From assembly GCA_040755155.1 (NCBI GenBank), contig JBFMBP010000150.1, forward strand, positions 100,636 through 164,635: a stretch of DNA of 64,000 nt. Direction: 5' to 3'. This DNA is from Candidatus Omnitrophota bacterium (GTDB lineage Bacteria; Hinthialibacterota; Hinthialibacteria; Hinthialibacterales; Hinthialibacteraceae). Of this stretch, positions 17,189 through 26,292 are shown piece by piece. The stretch's first letter is position 1; every line of letters starts with the position of its first letter. Position numbers and translations under genes: made by a program. Under the pieces are notes generated by a model. The model was not told where the DNA came from and did not search any database. It saw only the letters and a list, made by a program, of their open reading frames with translations.

Positions 17189-18115
17189 TTACTTCGATTC
17201 GAACAACGCCATGAAGAGGAGGGGAAGCATGATCTCGTGATGACCGGTGAAGGATAAGCCGGTCCCGCCGCCGATCATGGGCCTCAAGACGACGTTTTGA
17301 TTGGGCCGGTAATGTTGGATCATATCGAAATTGGCGGCGGTGAAGTTATGGATGGGACCGGTCAGATTGCGAGCGGTCGTGAGAGCTTTGAGAAAGACTT
17401 CAGGAAGAATAACATTAGACCCCACATTCATGATTACGCCGCCGTCGCCGATTTGCGCTACGATCTCGCATAAGCGACGAAAATCCAAAAGGCTGGTTTT
17501 ACCTAACGCTTCGCCGGACGCTTCCGGGTGATGGTGAATGACGTCGGTTCCGATGGCGATATGAACAGTAAGAGGCGCGGAAAGGCGATGCGCGGCGGCG
17601 AGCAGGCTTAAGTCTTTGTAAGCAAAATCCGATTCGGCGATGCGCTCGCCGATGGTTTCGCCAAGCCCGCGCCCGGCGGCGGCCGCTTCGCCGATCCATC
17701 GATTGAGGATGACGCCAGTCTCCTCGGTCATACCGAAACTCCCATCTACTAATGCTTCGGCTACATCTTCGGAAGTGCTGCCCGCCAGCGCTAATTCGAA
17801 ATCGTGAATCACTCCCGCGCCGTTCATGGCGATAGCGGTGACGAAATCCTTTTCCAGGGCGCGGACGATCCACCGGTTCAGCCCGACCTTGATGGAATGA
17901 GCGCCCATCATGAGCAGAATGGGTTTATTTCGTTTTTTCGCTTCCACGATGGCTTGAACGAGGATTTTCAAATCGCGGGCTTTGAGATAATCCGGCAGAG
18001 CATTCCAAAAATCAAGAAAATAGGCAGGCGTAGGGGGAGGGGATGGGATCGTTCGGGCTTTGACCAAACTTTTCCGCGAAAAGATAGAATAGCGCTTGAG
18101 TTTGGAAAAATCCAT
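17189..18115 (-). CDS. Deoxyhypusine-synthase-like protein of unknown function
   Basis: A protein of about 308 residues that I can match only loosely to the deoxyhypusine synthase fold. Conserved-looking parts are MMGAHSIKVGLNRW, TAIAMNGAGVIHDFELALAG, GTDVIHHHPEASG, GGVIMNVGSNVILPEVF and the end RPMIGGGTGLSFTGHHE. NAD-binding glycine runs and an H-rich centre fit that family, yet bacteria lack eIF5A and this is unlikely to modify it. I start at ATG 18115, eight bases after GGGAG; a GTG at 18130 is the alternative. It is monocistronic between L31 and sod. Confidence 0.55.
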   Translation of the reverse strand: MDFSKLKRYSIFSRKSLVKARTIPSPPPTPAYFLDFWNALPDYLKARDLKILVQAIVEAKKRNKPILLMMGAHSIKVGLNRWIVRALEKDFVTAIAMNGAGVIHDFELALAGSTSEDVAEALVDGSFGMTEETGVILNRWIGEAAAAGRGLGETIGERIAESDFAYKDLSLLAAAHRLSAPLTVHIAIGTDVIHHHPEASGEALGKTSLLDFRRLCEIVAQIGDGGVIMNVGSNVILPEVFLKALTTARNLTGPIHNFTAANFDMIQHYRPNQNVVLRPMIGGGTGLSFTGHHEIMLPLLFMALFESK

Positions 18116-18309
18116 GCCCCAATCTCCCACAAAGACAATTTGCGGCTAACCGATTCCTGCTTATCGACAACTTTCCAATGGATAAACAGCAAACGGCGGG
18201 TAAACAATTGCGTTTACCCGCGCGATTCATCTGGTTATTCCATCGTCGTAAATTAATGCGCGAAATAAATCCATCCGCCGATGCGAATGGCTGGGATACG
18301 GCGGCGATA

Positions 18310-18510
18310 TTATTTCAGTTTATATTTCCGTTTAAAGCGTTCGACGCGCCCCGCCGTATCGATGAATTTTTGTTTCCCCGTAAAGAACGGATGGCAGGCG
18401 GAGCAGATTTCAACCTTGATTGTTTCCACGGTGGAACCGGTTTGAAATGTGTTTCCGCAGGCGCAGCTGACGGTAGCTAGGTAATAATTGGGATGGATGC
18501 CTTTTTTCAT
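18310..18510 (-). CDS. rpmE: 50S ribosomal protein L31 (zinc-binding form)
   Basis: A 66-residue bL31: [10 protein letters not shown] start, CACG at residues 16-19, [13 protein letters not shown] at 36-48 and a basic tail [10 protein letters not shown]. The four cysteines C16, C18, C36 and C39 mark the zinc-containing C+ type. It is a surface protein at the subunit interface. The gene stands alone and no YkgM-type zinc-free copy is seen in the window. Confidence 0.97.
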   Translation of the reverse strand: MKKGIHPNYYLATVSCACGNTFQTGSTVETIKVEICSACHPFFTGKQKFIDTAGRVERFKRKYKLK

Positions 18511-18679
18511 CGGTAGATACCAAATCCTCTGTGCAAATGTTCGATAAGAACGTTAAGACCGATTCATCCAAATAAATGAAAGGAAAAGGTCTTTTCTCTT
18601 AAATCTCAACTTATTGCAAGAAGAGAATTATATAAACTCCTTTGGCGCCGGTCAATTGGAACGAAGAGATAATGCCGCT

Positions 18680-19726
18680 TTAAAACTTCCCATCCCGTTG
18701 TTCATAATGGGTCGGTTTATCGTACATGGGTCCGTTCGAGAGAATCCAATGCGCCGCCCAGCCGATTATTCTTTCGATAGAAACTGAAGGCGTCCCGAAG
18801 AGATTCACGGCTTGAGCGGGATTATTGAGCAGAGCGGTTTCCGCTTCTTCGCCATGAAAAATGGGATTCTTGGCGAATTTATCACCAAAACGCTGGGCGA
18901 GCCAGCGGATGGAGACAATTTCCGGACCGGCGATATTCAAAATGCGGAAAGGCGTTTCGCAAAGGCTCAGCGAGCGCAACGCCCAGCGATTGGCGTCTCC
19001 TTGCCAGATGACGTTGACATAACCCATCGCCAGCGGAATCGGCGTTTGCTCATAGACTTTTTTGGCGATGTCCATAAGCGCGCCGTAACGCATTTCGACG
19101 GCGTAATTGAGGCGCAGCAAAACGCCCGGCGTTTTGTGAAGTTGGGAAAAATGCTGAAAGATTCTCTCGCGCCCCAGGCAGGATTGGGCGTATTCGCCGA
19201 TGGGAGCGGGAACATCCGTTTCCACCGATCCGCCGGAAGCCGGAGCGACCAGAGGATAGACGTTTCCCGTGGAAAAAGCCGCGATGCGCGAATGGCGGAA
19301 GCGTTCGGCGGCGAGACCGGGAAGATAAACGTTCATAGCCCATGTGAGCCATTCCTGGCCCGTTGAGCCGAATTTTCTTCCCGCCATGAAGATAACGTTT
19401 CTCGCTTCGGGCAATTGGCCGAGAAATTCCCGGTCCAGCAAATCTCCGGCGATAGTTTCGACGCCGTTCCGTTCCAAGCGCTCTCTTAAGCCCGGCTCGG
19501 AAAAGCGGGAAACGCCGATGACGCGCTTATCCGTTCCCGCTGCAACGAACGCCCGCCTGGCCATGAGCGCCAGCGTCGGCCCCATTTTCCCACCGGCGCC
19601 AAGCAAGATCAAATCGCCGTCCAAACGGCTCAGCGCATCGATGACGCCCGCATCGGGACGGGAAAGAATCTCTTCCAGTTCCTCTTCCGTTTCGATGACG
19701 GGGGGATAGGCGTAATCTTTTTCCAT
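18680..19726 (-). CDS. NAD-dependent epimerase/dehydratase-like SDR with altered catalytic lysine
   Basis: A 348-residue extended short-chain dehydrogenase. The nucleotide-binding motif GAGGKMG is at residues 43-49, GDLLD near 94, and FSTGNVYP at 151-158 matches the serine/threonine region. The usual YxxxK is YAQSC at residues 179-183, so lysine is replaced by cysteine. A conserved INIAGPE-like segment (RILNIAGPE) near the C-terminus is typical of sugar-nucleotide epimerases. Either the chemistry is changed or the protein binds NAD without catalysis. It faces the secreted-protein gene divergently and no sugar operon adjoins it. Confidence 0.8.
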   Translation of the reverse strand: MEKDYAYPPVIETEEELEEILSRPDAGVIDALSRLDGDLILLGAGGKMGPTLALMARRAFVAAGTDKRVIGVSRFSEPGLRERLERNGVETIAGDLLDREFLGQLPEARNVIFMAGRKFGSTGQEWLTWAMNVYLPGLAAERFRHSRIAAFSTGNVYPLVAPASGGSVETDVPAPIGEYAQSCLGRERIFQHFSQLHKTPGVLLRLNYAVEMRYGALMDIAKKVYEQTPIPLAMGYVNVIWQGDANRWALRSLSLCETPFRILNIAGPEIVSIRWLAQRFGDKFAKNPIFHGEEAETALLNNPAQAVNLFGTPSVSIERIIGWAAHWILSNGPMYDKPTHYEQRDGKF

Positions 19727-20072
19727 AGAACGTTGGATTCCAATCTTTCGATTTGTTATTGAACTTCCGTTTCAATAATATCTAAATTTGTTTATTTTTC
19801 CTAGAAGCGGCTGCGCAGATTTTACGCCCCATCAGCGTTTGGGGGATTTTCCAGCAAATATAAGCGGCGCCGAATTCCCTCGACATTCGTATGAGTTTAA
19901 TCTCATCAGCATTTCGAGCCTAGAAATTACCGGCATTTTTCCATCATCTTCCCTTCAAATGATGTATATATATACGATAAACTCACTTCATTGCTAATAA
20001 AAAGGGAGTTGATCAATTGGAGAACAACAAAAATACCAGTTAATTTATTCTATCTTTTATAGGAGAATATCC
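19727..20072. other. Intergenic region, divergent promoters presumed
   Basis: 346 bases between two divergent genes. AT-rich towards the right end, where the secreted-protein gene has TAGGAGA just before its ATG. I see no gene, repeat or clear promoter elements. Confidence 0.5.
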
Positions 20073-21575
20073 ATGAAAACCGCGACTAGAATGAGAGTAT
20101 TGGGGTTATTCCTTTTTGTAACGATCATGGGAGGAATCTCTGCGCAGGCGACCGTGTACTACCACGAAGATTTCAACAGCTATGCGGATACGCAAGCGCT
20201 ATGGGCGGCCTGGAAATCCGGCGATCTTTCGCAACTTCCAGCGGGGGATCCCAACGCCCATCCGGGCGAACCTCAACTGGAAGCGGCTTATTGGATGTTA
20301 TGGGCGGAGGACGGAGAGGTGTATAACGAGCCGGGGGCTGCGCCTATTGGAGATTTGAATCTCGGCAATTGGGCCAGCAGCCCTACGGAGCGATTTCGCA
20401 AAGGAGCGCCCGATCGCAACGGGCTGACGCATTATCTGCGCAAATTAGCGGGCGTTGCCGGCGCAGGCGACGATAGGTATATCAACAGCGATTCGGACTG
20501 GTCGGATGCGCACGATCCAACGCGTCCGCCCGATAAGCCAAGAGGGGCGGGCAAATACGAAGAAGGATACTATATCAACTCCCCCGATAAAGCCATTGAT
20601 CTCTCCAGCGTCGCGCCCGGAAGCCCTCTTTGGCTTCATTTTCAAGCCCAGATCGTTCTCAACGACGATAACGGCACCGCTCTTTACGAACTCTGGATCA
20701 ATCCCGACAACTCGAATCCGGCGACGTGGACGCTGGCCATGCAACGCATCGCCACCGCCCGTCTGGCTTCCCGCAATCGAACCGAACCGTTCGCCACTCC
20801 CGACAACGCCACCGGCCTTTTCGGCGTCGTTGATTTGGATATTTCCAAACTCGGTTTGCAGGGGAAGAAGAACGTCGGTCTTCGCTTCATGCACCGCGGC
20901 TCCATCTATGACTATAATGTGATTATTGACGAAATATTGATCGATGACGTGGAATACGGAAAAGGCGATGTGGTGCTATTTCCCAAAGAAACGTTCGATT
21001 CCGCTTCCGGCAGTACTCTGCCTATCGGTTGGAGCGCTGTCGATAACAACAAACTTCATCCCTGGGAAGCCGAACCGCTCTTTCACCGCACCTCAGCCAA
21101 TGACGTCGGCGAGGTCGATCCTCTGTACGTGAACCGTTTGGACGAACATTTCGTGTGCAACGGTACGTATCCCCAAGAGAATATTAAATACTTCGACGAA
21201 AAAGAAGATTACCTGCTCACTCCTAAGATCGATTGTTCGCGCGCGAAAGAAATGGCGTATCTGCATTTCGATTCGGAAGCGCGAATCGATACCATCTCCC
21301 GTCGGCCCAATGACAAAAAAGTCGTGGATATGACGTTGGACGGCGGACAAACCTGGTCGGAAGTCTGGACGTATCAAGGGATTGGCCGAAGAAGCGACAA
21401 TATGCCATGCTATACGCAGCATATCGTTCCCATTCCCGCCGCAATCGGCAAACCAGAAGTACAATTTCGTTTTGTTATTCGAATTAACGATACCTTATCC
21501 TTCTGGGCCATCGATAATGTCGAGGTTACCGGAGACAGCAAGCCCGTCGAAGTGCGCGAATGGCAAAAGTTTTAA
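20073..21575 (+). CDS. Secreted protein with two tandem beta-sandwich-like modules
   Basis: A 500-residue exported protein with a clear signal peptide (MKTATRMRVLGLFLFVTIMG then cleavage near SAQA). I do not recognise the family by name. Two similar halves can be seen: each opens with an F-containing strand (YYHEDFNSYAD at about 29, LFPKETFDSAS at about 306) and closes with an acidic IDxVE motif (IIDEILIDDVEYG near 295, FWAIDNVEVTG near 482). This arrangement resembles MAM or carbohydrate-binding jelly-roll modules seen in surface proteins. AGGAGA precedes the ATG. No cell-wall anchor or sorting signal follows. Confidence 0.75.
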   Translation: MKTATRMRVLGLFLFVTIMGGISAQATVYYHEDFNSYADTQALWAAWKSGDLSQLPAGDPNAHPGEPQLEAAYWMLWAEDGEVYNEPGAAPIGDLNLGNWASSPTERFRKGAPDRNGLTHYLRKLAGVAGAGDDRYINSDSDWSDAHDPTRPPDKPRGAGKYEEGYYINSPDKAIDLSSVAPGSPLWLHFQAQIVLNDDNGTALYELWINPDNSNPATWTLAMQRIATARLASRNRTEPFATPDNATGLFGVVDLDISKLGLQGKKNVGLRFMHRGSIYDYNVIIDEILIDDVEYGKGDVVLFPKETFDSASGSTLPIGWSAVDNNKLHPWEAEPLFHRTSANDVGEVDPLYVNRLDEHFVCNGTYPQENIKYFDEKEDYLLTPKIDCSRAKEMAYLHFDSEARIDTISRRPNDKKVVDMTLDGGQTWSEVWTYQGIGRRSDNMPCYTQHIVPIPAAIGKPEVQFRFVIRINDTLSFWAIDNVEVTGDSKPVEVREWQKF

Positions 21576-22044
21576 AGGCGAATTCAACCAAAATCGACCT
21601 TGAATTCCGCGATTCGAAAAATTCATAGATAGCGAGTATTCTCAGGTTTTCTCGATTCAAGTACGCTGGGGCGCCTCCTGTGGGCGACCGAGGGAGGATC
21701 ATTTTTTTTGTTTTTTAATTGCGAAATCGCGAAAAAACGGTGAATACCACGAGTTTTATGAATTGCGGATAACGCGGATTTTTTTGGATTCCACTGAGAA
21801 ATTATTCTCACAGCGCTATCCTTTGCGTCAACGTAATTTTCTTTTTTTTCGTGTTTTCATTTTTTTATTTCGTGTTTTCGCGATTCAAACGACGATTGCA
21901 AAAGAATCGCTATCCCTTTCATGGCTCGCAGCCAGCGAGAGCAATTGCGCGGAATCGAATTCATTTTCACGATCCACCCTTGGGCGATTTCGCAACCATA
22001 AGTAAACTGGATCATCTCTATTTGATTTGAATGTTGAGGCCGCT
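21576..22044. repeat. Intergenic gap with AT-rich dispersed repeat, copy A
   Basis: No gene is visible in these 469 bases. From about 21715 to 21915 lies a copy of the AT-rich repeat that recurs near 52.9, 57.9 and 62.7 kb: a first part with TCCAC and GGATTT, a central GCGCTATCC, then T-rich TTTCGTGTTTT runs and an end GCGATTCAAACGACGAT. Confidence 0.7.
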
Positions 22045-23478
22045 GTGAAGCACTTTCTTCTTTTGGGCGTGGGTCCCCTCCCCTTTTACGAATCGAATCA
22101 TCTGTATGGATTCGGCATTCGCACTTGGCAATTCGCAAGGCCGCTATTGGCCGCCGGGCATCGCATTACTCTAGTAACCTGCGAATTCGGCGCGTCCAGA
22201 GAAAGCGCTATCCATATCAAGTATCACAACGATCCCGCAATTTTCGGCCATCTCGAACATACGGCGCTGCCGGAACCGAATCCCCGCAACGTCAACGTAT
22301 TGTTAACGCGCATCGAGGACATCATCAAAACGCACCGCCCTAACGCCATCATCGCGGCGGGTTCCACCATTTCCACCAACCTGGCTGCTTCGCTCAGATC
22401 CGAACTGCCCCTCTGGCTGGATATGTTCGGCGACCTCTTCGCGGAAGTGCAGGCGAAGAGTCCCTTCACTAACGAAGGGGAGGAATTGAAATTCTTCCAT
22501 CAAACGCTCTCGCGGGTATTATTGCGCGGCGACCGCTTTTCGACGGTTTCGGAGATGCAGCGGGGCGCCGCTATCGGCCAACTGGGCTTGATGGGACGGT
22601 TGAACCGCTACACGCTGGGAGAAGAATTGGTATGGACGATTCCCTGCGCGATGGACGGCGAAATTTCCCCCGTCAAGCGCGATTCCATCTTTCGCGGCGT
22701 AGAAACCGGTTCGTCGGATTTTATTCTTTTATGCAGCGGCGGCTTTAACACTTGGACGGATGTGGAAACCCTTTTCGAGGGCATCGAAGGAGCGATGGAA
22801 AAGAACCGCCGCATCCATTGCGTCGTGACGGGCGGCGCGATTACGGGACACCACGAGAGCGGTTATAACCGTTTTCGCAGTCTTATTTCCAAAAGCCCTT
22901 ACGAAACCCGTTTCCACCTTCTGGGATGGGTTCCTACGGAAAAAATGGCGCAAATCACCTTGGAATGCGATTTGGGATTGAACGTCGACCTTCCCATTTA
23001 CGAATCCCTGCTGGGCAGCCGCAACCGGTTGCTTTTCTGGATGCAGTGCGGCCTTCCGATACTAACCACTGTAACGACGGAACTCTCCCGCGTCGTTTCG
23101 GACAATCGAATCGGCCTGGTGGTTCCCCCTCGCGAATCGAAGCAGCTCTCCGCGAAAATTTTGGAGGCGGCGCAAAATCCCAGCGAGATTAAATCGATAG
23201 CCTTGCGAGCCAAACGTTTCGCTTATTCCTATTTTTCTTTCGAAGAAAGCGTTCAGCCCTTGCTGCGATGGGCGGAGCATCCCGTGAAAGCCTCCGACAA
23301 CGCCGAACGGGACGTGCGCAACGGCCAACTCTTCAACCAGGTCGATGTTCTTTGGCATTCCTGGGCTTTTCCCGAACATGGGAACGAGTTGGATTTAACC
23401 ATTCCCCGCGCGCCTAAGGCCGTGATACGCACTCGCCCCCAAGGCAAAAGCTGGTGGCGGCGGCTTTGGGGATTTTAA
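22045..23478 (+). CDS. GT-B glycosyltransferase (family 4 type)
   Basis: A glycosyltransferase of about 477 residues. The N-terminal domain opens LLLGVGPLPFYESNHLYGFGIRT, and a Rossmann-type second domain contains LLCSGGFNTWTDVETL, HLLGWVPTEKMAQI and GLNVDLPIYESLLGSRNRL, with GLPILTT matching the sugar-nucleotide binding region; the catalytic EX7E motif is degenerate. The start is most likely GTG at 22045, five bases after GAGG; the frame is open to 22027. Co-directional with the GT2 gene five bases downstream, suggesting a shared role in surface glycan assembly. Confidence 0.8.
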   Translation: MKHFLLLGVGPLPFYESNHLYGFGIRTWQFARPLLAAGHRITLVTCEFGASRESAIHIKYHNDPAIFGHLEHTALPEPNPRNVNVLLTRIEDIIKTHRPNAIIAAGSTISTNLAASLRSELPLWLDMFGDLFAEVQAKSPFTNEGEELKFFHQTLSRVLLRGDRFSTVSEMQRGAAIGQLGLMGRLNRYTLGEELVWTIPCAMDGEISPVKRDSIFRGVETGSSDFILLCSGGFNTWTDVETLFEGIEGAMEKNRRIHCVVTGGAITGHHESGYNRFRSLISKSPYETRFHLLGWVPTEKMAQITLECDLGLNVDLPIYESLLGSRNRLLFWMQCGLPILTTVTTELSRVVSDNRIGLVVPPRESKQLSAKILEAAQNPSEIKSIALRAKRFAYSYFSFEESVQPLLRWAEHPVKASDNAERDVRNGQLFNQVDVLWHSWAFPEHGNELDLTIPRAPKAVIRTRPQGKSWWRRLWGF

Positions 23479-23483
23479 ATATC

Positions 23484-24569
23484 ATGCCGCAAATCAACGT
23501 CTTCATCCCCCATCATTCCAATCGGAAACACCTGATCCCCCTTTTTTCTTCTCTTTTGAATATGGGATTATCCAGCGATCAGGCGGAATTCATTCTGGTG
23601 GATAATGGTTCGGCGGATGGATCGGTGGACCTGGTTCGCCGAAAATTTCCCCTCGTTAAGATACATCGCTTCGAACGCAATCAGGGATTCGCTCCGGCAT
23701 TGAATCAAGCCGTACGGGCGTACGATTCGGAATGGGCATGCTTTCTCAACAACGACGTTTGGGTGGATCCCGATTGGCTGCCCAATCTGCTCTTCGCCGC
23801 CGAGAAGACGAAATCTCCCTGCGCCGCTTCCCATATTCTCGATTGGACGGGTAAGAAAACCCAATTTGCGGGCGGATGGATCAATCTCTTCGGCAAGGGA
23901 TTCGAAAGCAGCGATATCCTCTCGCGCGAACCTTACGAAATTTTCTTTCCCTGCGGCGGCGCCATGCTGATTCGGAGAGACGTTTTTCTGGAAGCGGGCG
24001 GATTCGACGACGAGTATTTTATGCTTTACGAAGACGTCGATCTCGGCTGGCGCCTGCGCCTTTTCGGCCACAAAATTTATTTGGCGCCGGATGCGTGGGT
24101 GATGCATCGCGGACACGCCTCGTTGAAGAACGAACCCTATTCCCGCAAAGCCGTTTTTTACGAGCGCAACAGCCTGGCTACAATATACAAAAATCTATCG
24201 GACGCATCCCTCTGCATCGCCATGCCGTTGGCGCTGCGGGAGGCGGAACTGCGCGCCCACGCCCTCGGCGGCGCCGGTTCACCCTTCCGTTATTCTTCCG
24301 ACGGCCTCGCCATGCGCGAGGCGTTGGCGGATTTTTTCCGCCTGCTTCCCCATTGGAAAGAAAAACACGCCTTCGTGCAATCGCGGCGCAAATGCAGCGA
24401 TGAGGAAATATTTAAACGCTTCTTTCCCCAACCGACACAAATGTGGGCTTACGCCGAACAGCATTACCGGCGCATCGCCTGGCCGCAAACTTTTTCGCAA
24501 ATTTGGGATATCTTTCAAAAAGCCTCCGAAGAACTCGGCTTAATCCCATCCGACGAAGAGACGGCGTAA
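23484..24569 (+). CDS. Family 2 glycosyltransferase
   Basis: A 361-residue GT-A glycosyltransferase. It starts NVFIPHHSNRKHLIPL, has ILVDNGSADGSVDLV, the NNDVWVDPDW site (DxD-like metal and sugar-nucleotide binding), FPCGGAMLIRRDVF and FDDEYFMLYEDVDLGWRLR, the rhamnosyltransferase-like acceptor region. I take the ATG at 23484, which follows the previous stop by five bases, rather than an upstream GTG-like start inside the preceding gene. Likely works with the GT4 gene on the same glycan. Confidence 0.9.
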   Translation: MPQINVFIPHHSNRKHLIPLFSSLLNMGLSSDQAEFILVDNGSADGSVDLVRRKFPLVKIHRFERNQGFAPALNQAVRAYDSEWACFLNNDVWVDPDWLPNLLFAAEKTKSPCAASHILDWTGKKTQFAGGWINLFGKGFESSDILSREPYEIFFPCGGAMLIRRDVFLEAGGFDDEYFMLYEDVDLGWRLRLFGHKIYLAPDAWVMHRGHASLKNEPYSRKAVFYERNSLATIYKNLSDASLCIAMPLALREAELRAHALGGAGSPFRYSSDGLAMREALADFFRLLPHWKEKHAFVQSRRKCSDEEIFKRFFPQPTQMWAYAEQHYRRIAWPQTFSQIWDIFQKASEELGLIPSDEETA

Positions 24570-24573
24570 TTGC

Positions 24574-24606
24574 GTAGGGTGGGCTCAAAGCAAAACGTAG
24601 CCCACC
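24574..24606 (+). repeat. GGTGGGCT/AGCCCACC hairpin repeat, copy 1
   Basis: GTAGGGTGGGCTC...GTAGCCCACC forms an eight-base-pair stem a few bases after the GT2 stop. The same sequence recurs at 61698 and 61845, and inverted at 26696. It may serve as a terminator here, though no T run follows. Confidence 0.7.
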
Positions 24607-24622
24607 GCCTTTCTTAATTCAC

Positions 24623-24799
<177 letters not shown>

Positions 24800-24831
24800 C
24801 ATACATTTTCACATTCGACAGGAGGCGCAAA

Positions 24832-24921
24832 ATGGCGAAAGGTAAAAACAAAAAAGCACATAAACTCCGTTGGCGTAAGAAAAAAGCCAATCACGGCAAG
24901 GCTCCATGCTCAAGCCGATAA
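24832..24921 (+). CDS. 29-residue highly basic protein, ribosomal-protein-like
   Basis: Reads MAKGKNKKAHKLRWRKKK and ends GKAPCSSR. Fifteen or so of 29 residues are Lys, Arg or His. It is too short for normal ORF calling, but the gene signals are complete: GGAGG six to seven bases before the ATG and a strong intrinsic terminator 16 bases after the stop. The composition resembles tiny ribosomal proteins such as bTHX (which also begins MGKG) or the AURKAIP1/COX24 type, but I cannot assign it to any. It is likely an abundant RNA-binding or ribosome-associated protein. Confidence 0.75.
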   Translation: MAKGKNKKAHKLRWRKKKANHGKAPCSSR

Positions 24922-24937
24922 CGGATCGTTCCAACCC

Positions 24938-24961
24938 GGGATGCGTTCGCATCCCTTTTTT
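24938..24961 (+). terminator. Intrinsic terminator of the 29-residue gene
   Basis: GGGATGC (24938-24944) pairs with GCATCCC (24949-24955) around a four-base GTTC loop, followed by six T residues. Confidence 0.9.
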
Positions 24962-25067
24962 GTTTCTTCTATCCTTAATACCTGTTAATCGGCGCGAACT
25001 GCGGCATTTCCCTCATTGATAGAATCGTTGGATCGCGATTTCGTCAAATCGATATTCGGGAAAAATC

Positions 25068-26174
25068 ATGCCGCCAAAACCAGAACTATCCATCCAGCTT
25101 TTTCGCATCAACGGCTTCACTCCCCTCGCTTCCGTCGTATCTCCCCGAAAAATCACCATCAAATCCGCTTTCGGCGCCGGGAAAAGGCGTTGCTGGATCG
25201 AGTTGTTCAACGAAGATGCAAGCTTTCCCGCCGCTCTGGGATGCGTTCTGGAGGTTTGGATCAACGGCGTCCGCTGCTTTCGGGGACGAGTGGCGGAACG
25301 GCGCATCGATTCCATCGACGATCGTTTGTCGCTTTACGCCGTCTGGGACCCGGAACGCGAATTCAACCAAGCGGCGAACGGCCGATTCGAAAACCTGACA
25401 ACGGACGCCATTCTCGATCTTCTTATGGCGAATTCGCCGCTGAAACGGGCCGGCGCTTATGGTCACGCTTACGCGTTCGGCGCGATCGAGTTCTCCGATT
25501 ACCCCTTTTTTTCCGCCGTCGATCTTCTCGCCAAACTGGCGGGCAACTGGCTTTGGGATGTGGGAGAAGACGCCGCGCTCCGCTTTCGTCCGCGCCAGTC
25601 CATCCCCGATCATCCCCTCTTTCTCGCTCCCGGCGCCTATGTCGTCAATCTGTGGGAAACCGTAAACGACGCGTTTGCCTATGTCCGCTTGAATGGCGGC
25701 TTCGCCGATGGGGAGGTTTACGAGAATTGGATCGCTCTTCCCGGACGCTTATATTCATCCGAAGCCGAAATCGCCCGCGTTTATGTGCGCCCCCTCGCCA
25801 GTTTCGACGCCGTAGCCGCCTTGCGGCGCGCGATTCTACAGCAAATGCGAAGGCCGAACTACGAACATTACGTCGATCTCATCGGATACGGCGAAAAGAT
25901 CGCTCCCGGCGATACCGTCCGCTTTCGCGCCGACGACATGCCTCAGCTTCCCCAAGATCGAATATTCCGGGTGAAAATGCGCGAAATCACGTACGCCCAC
26001 GAGCAACTGCAAACGCGCCTGCATTTGACCTCCGGCCTCGAATCCTCCTCCACTTTTTTTTATTATTTCCATAACGACTCGATCTTCCTCCCTTCCTTCA
26101 AAGAAGGAAAATCCGGCGCGTTTCAGTTGGACGTATCGGCTATGGATTCGCAAACCCACATCGATGCGGCGTAA
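25068..26174 (+). CDS. Phage-tail-hub-like (gpD/XkdQ type) protein, orphan
   Basis: A 368-residue protein that I relate to the baseplate hub fold of contractile tails. Typical hub features are an early beta-barrel with IELFNEDA, VWINGVRCFRGRVAER, LYAVWDPEREFNQA, then FENLTTDAILDLLMA, and a late barrel with LIGYGEKIAPGDTVRFR and RIFRVKMREITYAHEQLQTRLHLTSG. No other tail, capsid or T6SS gene is near, so it is not part of a visible prophage. Codon use is like the neighbours. The ribosome binding site is weak (GGGA). A competing arginine-rich frame over the same bases is its shadow. Confidence 0.6.
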   Translation: MPPKPELSIQLFRINGFTPLASVVSPRKITIKSAFGAGKRRCWIELFNEDASFPAALGCVLEVWINGVRCFRGRVAERRIDSIDDRLSLYAVWDPEREFNQAANGRFENLTTDAILDLLMANSPLKRAGAYGHAYAFGAIEFSDYPFFSAVDLLAKLAGNWLWDVGEDAALRFRPRQSIPDHPLFLAPGAYVVNLWETVNDAFAYVRLNGGFADGEVYENWIALPGRLYSSEAEIARVYVRPLASFDAVAALRRAILQQMRRPNYEHYVDLIGYGEKIAPGDTVRFRADDMPQLPQDRIFRVKMREITYAHEQLQTRLHLTSGLESSSTFFYYFHNDSIFLPSFKEGKSGAFQLDVSAMDSQTHIDAA

Positions 26175-26232
26175 GAGGAAGCGCCGACAAGGGCAAAATA
26201 AAATCCTTGTTCTTGACGCCCGCCGTATAGTA

Positions 26233-26292
26233 TTAGGTTTCTTTAATAATCCATTTGACCGCCACGCTGGCATCGATCACGTAAAGGCTCAT
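26233..26292 (-). pseudogene. vapC toxin, truncated after 19 codons
   Basis: The frame reads MSLYVIDASVAVKWIIKET then stops. This is the opening of a PIN-domain VapC, with the first catalytic Asp in VIDAS and the VAVKW helix. The remaining roughly 110 residues, including the other acidic residues, are missing, and the sequence beyond does not resume the domain in any frame. The ATG overlaps the antitoxin stop (ATGA), the normal vapBC arrangement. The toxin is therefore dead. Confidence 0.85.

Noticed and set aside
25016-26074. Long arginine-rich reading frame
   Set aside because: Shadow of the hub-like gene at 25068-26174, with biased Arg/Ser composition and no family pattern.
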